In this document: positions 1 through 6,891 of the stretch, one piece after another
How positions within the stretch are numbered: position 1 is the stretch's first letter
How the letters are laid out: every line of letters begins with the position of its first letter
The notes under the pieces: model-generated
Database searches by the model: none
Told to the model about the DNA's origin: nothing
The model's input: only the letters and a program-made list of their open reading frames with translations
From: Bacteroidales bacterium UBA5235
GTDB lineage: Bacteria > Bacteroidota > Bacteroidia > Bacteroidales > VadinHA17
DNA: 48,525 nucleotides
NCBI GenBank assembly: GCA_002409145.1
Contig: DHUL01000027.1
Span: 28,852 to 77,376, forward strand
Direction of reading: 5' to 3'
Made by a program: the position numbers and the translations under genes

Positions 1-25
1 GCAAGACCGCATGACCGCAAGACTC

Positions 26-49
26 TCAGACCTTCAGACTTTCAGACCT
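26..49. repeat. 8-bp tandem repeat across the end of the Nudix gene
   Basis: Three head-to-tail copies of an 8-bp unit (TCAGACCT, TCAGACTT, TCAGACCT) lie at 26-33, 34-41 and 42-49. The stop codon of the minus-strand Nudix gene (34-36) is inside the array, so its last residues (KGLKV) are repeat-encoded. Just outside, a 7-mer GACCGCA occurs at 5-11 and 13-19. Similar short arrays sit at other gene 3' ends in this window. Confidence 0.75.
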
Positions 50-465
50 TTATTATGCTGCCTGGCCACCTTGTACAGAAATGACATTACTTCCTGAAGG
101 GAAAGGTTTCGCGGCAGGCGCCTGAATATCCTTACCTCCTCTATCTCATCAGTGTCAGTATGTGCTCCCATACGCTCCACCACAGCGCAGAAGAGCCTCC
201 CGTACTGTCTTCCATCTCCTGTATCAACTGAATAATATGAAACAGGTTCCATGATGAATTCAGTCGCTCCTGTTTCCTCTGTCAGCTCACGCACTGCTGC
301 CACTACAGTATCCTCCCCGGGCTTCCGGTGGCCGGCAGGCATCTCCCATCCTCCCCTCCTGCGGTGCTTCACAAACAGCCAGCCCCCTTCATAACGGGCG
401 GCAATAACAACATATGATACGTCCGGCGGCGTACTGCCTCCTGGTATTAGTTCAACAGTCACCAT
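34..465 (-). CDS. Nudix hydrolase, YtkD-like
   Basis: This 143-residue cytoplasmic protein is a Nudix-family pyrophosphohydrolase, probably acting on a (possibly damaged) nucleoside triphosphate. The complete Nudix box is visible at residues 45-67: Gly45, Glu51, then Arg59-Glu60-Leu61, Glu63-Glu64 and Gly66, which supply the Mg2+-binding glutamates. The C-terminal LPRNLS segment followed by an aromatic helix resembles the Bacillus YtkD group (8-oxo-dGTPase and RNA pyrophosphohydrolase); that assignment is from memory. I chose the ATG at 465; a longer form would need a TTG at 483. The gene diverges from the metallophosphoesterase gene with only about 50 bp between them. Its stop codon lies in an 8-bp tandem repeat. 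The exact substrate cannot be told from sequence. Confidence 0.85.
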   Translation of the reverse strand: MVTVELIPGGSTPPDVSYVVIAARYEGGWLFVKHRRRGGWEMPAGHRKPGEDTVVAAVRELTEETGATEFIMEPVSYYSVDTGDGRQYGRLFCAVVERMGAHTDTDEIEEVRIFRRLPRNLSLQEVMSFLYKVARQHNKGLKV

Positions 466-514
466 ACGGTAAAAGTAAACCAAAAAGAGAATTCGATACC
501 GGATTATCCCTTAA

Positions 515-1720
515 ATGTTATTTTTGTCCAAAACTTTGCAGATGTTCTTCTACCTGGTACTGTTGGTTGCCGACCTGATTCTCTGGCACATTCTGATCAG
601 AGCCCTTAAGGGAAGAAACATTGTGCTCTGGTTTGCTGTTTTATTGCTCAAGGCAGCAGTGACAGCCGCCTTTGTCACTCTCTTTTTCAGGATAGTGCTG
701 TACCGGGGCGAGTTTGCCGAACCGGCAAATGCCTTCAGACAGATCCAGATGGGGGTTGCAGCCCTCCTGCTCATAACATCAGCCGGAGCCTGCCTGACCG
801 TCTCACTCATTGGACGGTTAGCCGGGTCAGTCATGAAGCGGGAGATGAAATGGACCGGGATTACCAATATTATCCTGTTCATCCTTGTAATGCTTTTTGT
901 CGCTGACGGTTACTTCCGACAGCGGTTTGATATCCGGACTGTAAGGCAGGATGTCACGGTTCCGGGACTTAATCAGGCTCTTGACGGACTCACAATAGCT
1001 CTCATAGGCGATCTTCATCTCTCGTCATGGCATGGAGACTATGACCGGCTTGACGAAGCAATAACCCGGGTTGGAAAGGAGAAACCAGATCTTGTGCTCA
1101 ACACCGGAGATTTCATTACTTACGGCTGGCAGGAGTTCGGCATGTGTGACACTATTCTGAGCAAGGCAGCAGGCCTGGCGGGTTCCTTCGCCGTTGAAGG
1201 CAACCATGACGATGGCACATATTATCCCACATATGACGGCAGGTACGGAGATCTATGCCGTGAGATGGTTAAAAGGAGTATCGAAAAGTCAGGATACACC
1301 CTTCTTAGAGATACAGCAGTCATCATCAGTCACAGGGGAGTGAGGATGGCTGTTGCCGGAGTAGAAACCCATGGTCACCACCTAGACATGAGTTACGGTG
1401 ATTTTGAGAAGGTTCTCAACCCGTTGCCTGATTCCCTGTTCACAATCCTGCTGCTTCATGACCCGGAGTCGTGGCTCCTGTCTGCTGTCTCCGGGAGGAT
1501 ACCCCAGCTCTCTGTTGCAGGACACACTCACGGGTTCCAGGCAGCCATCCCGTTGGGTATCTGGTCGCCGGCTTCGCTGATCCATGAACGTTGGAAAGGT
1601 CTTTATGAATTCAAGGGCAGTCATCTGTATGTAACATCAGGTCTGGGGACCATGGGAATGGCAGCAAGATTTTTCATGCCTCCTGAGATAGTCATTCTTA
1701 CATTGAAGACCGGTCGTTAA
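515..1720 (+). CDS. Membrane metallophosphoesterase (calcineurin-like)
   Basis: This 401-residue protein has an N-terminal membrane part with about four hydrophobic segments (residues 8-30, 36-62, 78-102, 116-131) and a C-terminal calcineurin-like phosphoesterase domain (about 158-398). All metal-binding blocks are present: Asp166-x-His168, Gly198-Asp199, Gly229-Asn-His231, a His315 in LLHDPES, and Gly336-His-Thr-His-Gly340. It resembles the YkuE/YaeI type, which can act on lipid-linked substrates such as UDP-diacylglucosamine; that role is an inference. The start is the ATG at 515. A shorter form from the ATG at 542 is possible and would follow a -7-like TATTTTTG at 519-526, but no matching -33 element was seen. 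It stands alone, followed after 73 bp by the M28 peptidase. Confidence 0.88.
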   Translation: MLFLSKTLQMFFYLVLLVADLILWHILIRALKGRNIVLWFAVLLLKAAVTAAFVTLFFRIVLYRGEFAEPANAFRQIQMGVAALLLITSAGACLTVSLIGRLAGSVMKREMKWTGITNIILFILVMLFVADGYFRQRFDIRTVRQDVTVPGLNQALDGLTIALIGDLHLSSWHGDYDRLDEAITRVGKEKPDLVLNTGDFITYGWQEFGMCDTILSKAAGLAGSFAVEGNHDDGTYYPTYDGRYGDLCREMVKRSIEKSGYTLLRDTAVIISHRGVRMAVAGVETHGHHLDMSYGDFEKVLNPLPDSLFTILLLHDPESWLLSAVSGRIPQLSVAGHTHGFQAAIPLGIWSPASLIHERWKGLYEFKGSHLYVTSGLGTMGMAARFFMPPEIVILTLKTGR

Positions 1721-1793
1721 TTTATCTTGGATTAAATAATAACGGATTCCTCATTTATATAACTTTACAGTTTTTTAAAAGACTGTTTACAGC

Positions 1794-3362
1794 ATGAGAA
1801 TTAAGCCTTTGATCGTAGCTGCCGCACTGCTGGCAGCACTGCCGTCCTACTCGCAGAAGGAAGCTCTGAGAGCCATCACCCTGGAGAATTCGGAGGCATA
1901 TATGAAGTACCTCTCTTCAGACAACCTTGAGGGGAGAAGGACAGGGAGTGAAGGGAACAAAGCCGCTGCAGAATACATTAAAGCTGAAGCTCTGAAGCTT
2001 GGTTTGCGTCCTCTACCCGGCTCTAATGATCTGTTTCACCCACTCAGGTACTTAAAGGCTGAGATAGTTCCGGGCGGGTCACAAATGACTCTCACAGACA
2101 GCTCTTCAGGTTTTATCGGTTCTGTCGGTATCATGCCGCTCATGCCTCCGACAGACACCATCAGCCTTGACGGCGAGGTGGTTTTTGGAGGCTACGGTTA
2201 CATGAACAGCACGGAAAAATACAATGATCTGGCCGGGATCAGCCTTAAGGACAGGATCGTCATAATAATGACAAGGCTGCCGGAGATCACTGGGAACGGA
2301 ATGCCGGCGCCGGGTACCGGTATCAGCGAGATGACCGAGGTCAGAAAGCTTCCCACCATAATACTGCAGCAGGCTAAAGCCATCCTTTTTGTTGCTGATC
2401 CGGCGCTCGGAAATGATATTTCGTCGGACCTTCTCTCGATGGGCTCATCATACGCGCTTACACCGCTGTTCAGAAAACAGATATTCAGCTTTTCCTTAAA
2501 CGCCTACTCCATCACCGCCGAAACCGCTGATCAGATGTTGAAAGGATCAGGGCACACACTGAAGGAACTGCAGGATAGCATAGCCTCTTCCCGCAGGCCG
2601 GCATCATTTGTCATCCCAAACCTCAGGACGCATATCAGTGTCAATGTAGTCAAGGATACCGTTACCAGCAACAATATTATAGGGTATATAGAGGGATCTG
2701 ACCCGCTGCTGAAGAAGGAAGCTGTGATTTTCACTGCCCATTATGACCATGTCGGGAAGGATGCTGCGGGCAATATTTATAACGGTGCAAATGACAATGC
2801 CTCCGGAAGTGCCGGGCTTCTTAACATAGCATCTGCATTCTCAGCGTTAAAGCGGAAACCGGCGAGAAGCGCAATTTTCTTATGGGCAACAGGAGAGGAA
2901 GAGGGGCTCCATGGTTCAACTTACTATACTGAGAATCCCCCATTCCCGCTTGAACAGACTGTTGCAGCCATCAATTTTGACATGATAGCACGATCAAGGC
3001 GGGACACCGATGTCGGGGCATCACTGTCCGGCGAGATAGACATCACCGGCCCTGACACAATAAAGGTGATTCACGGCAACGGGAGTCCCGAATTGATCAG
3101 CATTGCCACCCGTGCATGCCAGGAATCGGGTGTTTACCCCATAGATGAGGGAAAGGGAACACACTTTTCAGGATCAGATCATTATCCCTTCTACCGCAAG
3201 AAGATACCTGTACTTTTCTTCTTCACAGGACTTCACAAGGATTACCACAAGCAGACAGACGATTATGAGTTCATTGATTTTGACAAACTTGTCAATGTGT
3301 CAAAGGCAGGATTCATTACCGGTTACAAGGTAGCAATGCAACCTTATTTCAACGTTAAATAG
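1794..3362 (+). CDS. Secreted M28-family zinc peptidase
   Basis: This 522-residue protein carries a signal peptide (residues 1-20, cleavage expected before Gln21) and is likely periplasmic or secreted. A PA-type insert occupies roughly residues 90-290 and the M28 catalytic domain 295-515. The co-catalytic zinc site is complete: His316 in AHYDH, Asp334 in NGANDNASG, catalytic Glu368 and ligand Glu369, Asp396 in NFDM, and His485 in DYHKQTDD. M28 enzymes of this form are aminopeptidases or carboxypeptidases; the exact specificity is not visible. It is followed 24 bp later by the YgjP-type peptidase gene on the same strand, so the two are probably co-transcribed. It fits the peptide-using theme of the window. 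Confidence 0.9.
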   Translation: MRIKPLIVAAALLAALPSYSQKEALRAITLENSEAYMKYLSSDNLEGRRTGSEGNKAAAEYIKAEALKLGLRPLPGSNDLFHPLRYLKAEIVPGGSQMTLTDSSSGFIGSVGIMPLMPPTDTISLDGEVVFGGYGYMNSTEKYNDLAGISLKDRIVIIMTRLPEITGNGMPAPGTGISEMTEVRKLPTIILQQAKAILFVADPALGNDISSDLLSMGSSYALTPLFRKQIFSFSLNAYSITAETADQMLKGSGHTLKELQDSIASSRRPASFVIPNLRTHISVNVVKDTVTSNNIIGYIEGSDPLLKKEAVIFTAHYDHVGKDAAGNIYNGANDNASGSAGLLNIASAFSALKRKPARSAIFLWATGEEEGLHGSTYYTENPPFPLEQTVAAINFDMIARSRRDTDVGASLSGEIDITGPDTIKVIHGNGSPELISIATRACQESGVYPIDEGKGTHFSGSDHYPFYRKKIPVLFFFTGLHKDYHKQTDDYEFIDFDKLVNVSKAGFITGYKVAMQPYFNVK

Positions 3363-3386
3363 AAAAACCTGTCAGGAATTCTCAGC

Positions 3387-4085
3387 ATGCGTAAAAGGAC
3401 CCTCTCCCTGGCATCAGGGGAGGTGGAGGTCAACATAGTAAGATCATCCAGGCGGACGGTGGCGCTTTATGTGCAGCCAGGAGGCACCCTGCTCATCAGG
3501 GCCCCGTGGTATGTGCCGTTGCAGTTACTAATGCAGTTTGCAGCTCATAAATCACCATGGATTGAGCGACAGGTCAGCAGGCTAAAGCATGTCACGCCTC
3601 CCGGAACACCTGTTACCATCATTGACGGAGGTACCGTGCCTTTTATGGGACGTGAACTGACTGTGACTGTCAGACACGGATCAGCCAGAAGGGTTTCTCA
3701 CAACGAAGACGGGCTCATTCTCAATGTAACCCGTGATCCGGCGCCGGAGGACCTGACAAATATGACCGAGGCGTGGTACCTGCGTGAGGCGAAGGCATAC
3801 CTGCCGGAACGGACAAGGAGGCTTGCAGAGCAATACTCCCATCTCCTGCCGGCACCAGGGACAATCAGTGTACGGAAAATGAAACGCCGTTGGGGAACCT
3901 GCCACACCGGCGGAGCCATCTGGCTGAACAGGGAGCTGATGAAGAAATCTCCCGATCTGATAGACTATGTCATCATTCATGAACTGTGTCACCTGGTTCA
4001 CCACAATCACGGGAGGGAATATTATGAATTGCTCAGCCGGATTTTACCTGATTTCAGGGAACTGAGAAAGAGGCTGCAGCAATAA
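3387..4085 (+). CDS. YgjP-like (M48/DUF45) metal-dependent hydrolase
   Basis: This 232-residue cytoplasmic protein has the YgjP/DUF45 fold, related to SprT and WLM metallopeptidases. Visible marks are the zinc motif HELCH at residues 198-202, followed by HHNHG with a likely third ligand near His208, and the family-typical RRWGTC block at 168-172. Length agrees with the family (about 230). There is no signal peptide. The physiological role of the family is poorly known; a proteolytic or quality-control role is an inference. It begins 24 bp after the M28 gene and ends 54 bp before the convergent yebC gene; that gap contains a 7-bp tandem repeat and no clear terminator. Confidence 0.85.
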   Translation: MRKRTLSLASGEVEVNIVRSSRRTVALYVQPGGTLLIRAPWYVPLQLLMQFAAHKSPWIERQVSRLKHVTPPGTPVTIIDGGTVPFMGRELTVTVRHGSARRVSHNEDGLILNVTRDPAPEDLTNMTEAWYLREAKAYLPERTRRLAEQYSHLLPAPGTISVRKMKRRWGTCHTGGAIWLNRELMKKSPDLIDYVIIHELCHLVHHNHGREYYELLSRILPDFRELRKRLQQ

Positions 4086-4109
4086 ACCAGTCACCAGCCG
4101 GCAGTAATT

Positions 4110-4137
4110 CGCAAATCGCAAATCGCAAATCGCAAAT
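4110..4137. repeat. 7-bp tandem repeat (CGCAAAT)x4 after yebC
   Basis: Four perfect copies of CGCAAAT run from 4110 to 4137, ending 2 bp from the stop codon of the minus-strand yebC gene (4140-4142). The array fills most of the gap between two convergent genes. No hairpin is apparent. It is probably a replication-slippage repeat. Confidence 0.9.
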
Positions 4138-4139
4138 TA

Positions 4140-4850
4140 TCAGGCTATGTTGGTGTAGACCGCCTGGACATCATCATCGTCCTCAATGCGGTCAATGAGC
4201 TTTTCAACCTCGGCCATCTGCTCCTCCGTAAGTGTGACGGGATTGAGTGCGATCCGCTTCAGTGACGCCTTTCTTACTTCTATCCCCTTATCTTCCAATG
4301 CCTTTGACAGAGAACCGAAATTGGCATAGTCGCCATATACATACCAGGCGTCATCATACTCCTCAAGTGACTCCAGTCCTGCCTCGATCAGTTCAAGTTC
4401 CAGGTCATCCCTCGAGATGTTTTCAGGGGCGTCAAACTCAAACACAGCCTTGCGAGAAAACATGAATTCCAGGGAGCCTGTGGGAACGACCATTCCGCCG
4501 TTCTTGCTGAAGTATGCCCTGATATTGGCAATGGTGCGTGTATTATTGTCAGTGGCAGCTTCCACCATGATGAGCACTCCATTTGGGCCTTTGCCTTCAT
4601 AGGTGATCTCGGAGTAGTCAGCGGTGTCTTTTCCGGAAGCACGCTCAATAGCGGCCTTGATGTTATCCTTGGGCATGTTCTGCACCTTGGCGTTCATAAT
4701 GGCCGTCCGCAGCCTGGCATTCATCTCCGGGTCAGTCCCTCCTTCCCTTGCCGCCAATGTTATTGACTTGGCGAGTTTTGGAAAAAGCTTCGACATCTTG
4801 TCCCATCTTGCTTCCTTGGAAGCCCTGCGATATTCAAATGCGCGTCCCAT
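4140..4850 (-). CDS. yebC: YebC/PmpR family protein (TACO1-like)
   Basis: This 236-residue protein matches the YebC/PmpR family along its whole length. The N-terminus starts with the typical MGRAFEYRRASKEARWDKMSK, followed by KLAKSITLAAREGG near residues 26-38, NMPKDNIKAAIERA at 57-71 and the YEGKGPNGV block near 83-92. Family members have been described as transcription regulators and, more recently, as factors helping ribosomes past difficult sequences such as proline stretches. The protein is cytoplasmic and complete. It stands alone; the next minus-strand gene (SpmAB) ends 204 bp upstream of it and no promoter could be assigned in that gap. Confidence 0.93.
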   Translation of the reverse strand: MGRAFEYRRASKEARWDKMSKLFPKLAKSITLAAREGGTDPEMNARLRTAIMNAKVQNMPKDNIKAAIERASGKDTADYSEITYEGKGPNGVLIMVEAATDNNTRTIANIRAYFSKNGGMVVPTGSLEFMFSRKAVFEFDAPENISRDDLELELIEAGLESLEEYDDAWYVYGDYANFGSLSKALEDKGIEVRKASLKRIALNPVTLTEEQMAEVEKLIDRIEDDDDVQAVYTNIA

Positions 4851-5054
4851 AACTGAAATAGAAGATTAAACCTAACGTAAACCTGTACCACTGCCTGTTA
4901 ACGATTACCGGCAGGGTGTGGCAAAATTACAATTTGGATGTGAGAAATTCTGCCGGAAGAGATAAAAAATGCGATGCGACATCAGGTGAGAGTTGTCACC
5001 ATGAGTCAGGCAGCACATGGTTAAGGAATCTGCATTGCTTCAGTATACGGTCTG

Positions 5055-6287
5055 TCAGGCAAAGAACAGGTAAGCCACAAAAATGGCAGAAATGGTTCCC
5101 ACTATGTCAGCAATCAGTCCACAAATCACTGCGTACCTCGAATTCCTGACTCCGACAGACCCGAAGTAGACAGCAAGTACATAAAAGACTGTGTCTGTCG
5201 AACCCTGAAGACAGCAGGCCAGGCGGCCCACGAAGGAGTCGGCTCCATGTATTTTCATGGCGTCAATCATCATTCCGCGCGAGCCGCTTCCGCTGAGCGG
5301 CTTCATGAAAGCGGTGGGCAATGCCTCGGTGAAGGAGGTGTCGAGCCCCATCCAGGCCACCACTGCTGTTATGCCGTCAACAAGCAGGTCCATGGCTCCC
5401 GAAGCCCTGAAGACCCCGATGGCCACAAGTATTGCAACAAGGTAGGGAATGATGGTGATGGCAGTTTTGAATCCGTCTTTGGCTCCTTCAATAAAAGTCT
5501 CGTAAACATTGACTTTTTTTAACATCGCCATCACTATGAATGAGACTATTATGGAGAGGAGGATGAAGTTTGCCGCGAATGTTGAGATTGTGTTGATCTG
5601 TTCCTGAGGCAGGGTGGTGAAATACCATACTATGCCTGCAATAATTGCGGTAAGGCCGCCGAGGTAAGAAAGCACCACCCTGTTGAAAAGGTTGATCTTC
5701 TGGGCAACAGCCACACTTATAAGGCCTGCAAGCGTGGCAATATATGTTGCAATCAGGATGGGTATGAAGACATCAGCCGGGTTGGCAGCCCCAAGCTGTG
5801 CCCTGTAAACCATTATTGTCACCGGGATAATAACAAGCCCTGAAGCATTCAGCACCAGGAACATTATCATGGGATCAGAGGCAACCTCCTTATCAGGATT
5901 ATGCTCCTGCATCTCCTTCATCGCCTTCAGACCCATGGGGGTGGCAGCGTTGTCAAGGCCAAGCATGTTGGCCGCAACGTTGAGCATCATGGATCCATGG
6001 GCAGGGCTGTCAGCCGGGAGTTTTGGGAAAAGTCTTCTGAAAAGGGGTCCGATAACCCTGGAAAGAAGTGATACGGCACCACCCTTCTCCCCTACCTTCA
6101 TCAGTCCCATCCATAGTGTCAGGACCCCGGTAAGACCCAGGGAGATCTCAAAGCCTGTCTTTGCACTTGAAAATGTCGATTCGACGATTTTGTTAAAAAT
6201 CGTGGTGTCACCGTTGAAGATGAGCTGACCCAGCGCAAACAAAAACCCGATCAGAAAAAAAGCAATCCAGATATAGTTCAGTGCCAT
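5055..6287 (-). CDS. Fused SpmA/SpmB-type nucleoside recognition membrane protein
   Basis: This 410-residue polytopic membrane protein is a fusion of two Gate/nucleoside-recognition domains like Bacillus SpmA (about residues 1-200) and SpmB (about 235-410). Marks include NVAANMLGLDNAATPMG near residues 104-120, the ALPTAFMKPLSGSGSRG motif near 326-342 and the CCLQGSTDTVFYVLAVYFGSV region near 358-380. About nine to ten hydrophobic segments are visible. The organism need not sporulate: this fused form is common in Bacteroidota, and its transported substrate is unknown. It lies 62 bp downstream of the SiaC homologue on the same strand, so the two may be co-transcribed. Confidence 0.88.
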   Translation of the reverse strand: MALNYIWIAFFLIGFLFALGQLIFNGDTTIFNKIVESTFSSAKTGFEISLGLTGVLTLWMGLMKVGEKGGAVSLLSRVIGPLFRRLFPKLPADSPAHGSMMLNVAANMLGLDNAATPMGLKAMKEMQEHNPDKEVASDPMIMFLVLNASGLVIIPVTIMVYRAQLGAANPADVFIPILIATYIATLAGLISVAVAQKINLFNRVVLSYLGGLTAIIAGIVWYFTTLPQEQINTISTFAANFILLSIIVSFIVMAMLKKVNVYETFIEGAKDGFKTAITIIPYLVAILVAIGVFRASGAMDLLVDGITAVVAWMGLDTSFTEALPTAFMKPLSGSGSRGMMIDAMKIHGADSFVGRLACCLQGSTDTVFYVLAVYFGSVGVRNSRYAVICGLIADIVGTISAIFVAYLFFA

Positions 6288-6349
6288 CCGGTAAAATCTC
6301 AGTTGCTAAAATAGGTAAAATTTCATTTTACGGCCAACAGGGGCCGGAA

Positions 6350-6733
6350 TCAAAGCTCATCCACTTCGACTATTTCAAAAGGCACCTGGAGAATTGCTTT
6401 AAAATCCTTGCCTGCATCCCTCATGTTCTCATCGCCGTTTTCGCAGTACCATCTTATCAGTACGTCCCTGTCAGCCAGGAAGATCCTTTCAAATCTCTTA
6501 AATAGAGCGTGTATCCTGTTTGAAGAACTGGTATTAAAGAATTCAAACCTTACGCTGAGAACTGTCCTTTCCGCAGGGCTGCCGGCATATTTTTCCACAT
6601 ACTGAATAAGCGGCCCGTAAAAACCGTTTGAGTTTTCAGGGATGGACTTACCCCGCATCTCAAACAGACCTTGCTCCGGGTCAAAACTTACCGAAGGGGT
6701 TTTTGTGGTCTCCTTGATTTTTATTTTTTCCAT
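6350..6733 (-). CDS. siaC: SiaC-family (DUF1987) regulatory phosphoprotein
   Basis: This 127-residue cytoplasmic protein matches the DUF1987/SiaC family. In Pseudomonas aeruginosa, SiaC is phosphorylated on Thr68 by the kinase SiaB, dephosphorylated by SiaA, and in its unphosphorylated form activates the diguanylate cyclase SiaD (known from the family). Here the motif FFNTSSSNR is present and, counting from the chosen ATG at 6733, the threonine falls exactly at position 68. The length also equals that of SiaC. A further in-frame start at 6787 would add 18 cysteine-rich residues and was rejected. No siaA, siaB or siaD partner is nearby. It diverges from the glycoside hydrolase-like gene of the polysaccharide locus, which suggests but does not prove a biofilm role. 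Confidence 0.85.
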   Translation of the reverse strand: MEKIKIKETTKTPSVSFDPEQGLFEMRGKSIPENSNGFYGPLIQYVEKYAGSPAERTVLSVRFEFFNTSSSNRIHALFKRFERIFLADRDVLIRWYCENGDENMRDAGKDFKAILQVPFEIVEVDEL

Positions 6734-6837
6734 AAATGTGAAACAGCAGCAAAGTATAAATGTATGGATTTCCTCCAATATAGACAAATCACAGGCTAAT
6801 GTTGAAAAATTCCCGGGATTTTAACAATGCTTTATGT

Positions 6838-6845
6838 TACATTTG
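6838..6845 (+). promoter_or_regulatory. Bacteroidota-type -7 element before the GH-like gene
   Basis: TACATTTG fits the TAnnTTTG consensus perfectly. A start of transcription near 6849 would leave a leader of about 43 nt before the ATG at 6892. It also argues against the upstream ATG at 6799, which would lie before the promoter. No good TTTG -33 box is seen at the expected distance. Confidence 0.5.
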
Positions 6846-6891
6846 GTATGGAGAGATGTTCATAATCAACTATTACCGGAAGCAGACAATT

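Noticed and set aside
519..526. TATTTTTG as promoter of the metallophosphoesterase gene
   Set aside because: It matches the -7 consensus but lies at the start codon region, has no -33 partner and would force the shorter start; left as a remark only.
5055..6287. SpmA/SpmB as evidence for sporulation
   Set aside because: The fused form is widespread in non-sporulating Bacteroidota, and no other spore gene is present.
6799..6891. Upstream in-frame extension of the GH-like protein (start at 6799)
   Set aside because: It would place 31 non-signal residues before the signal peptide and the start would lie upstream of the best promoter element (6838-6845).
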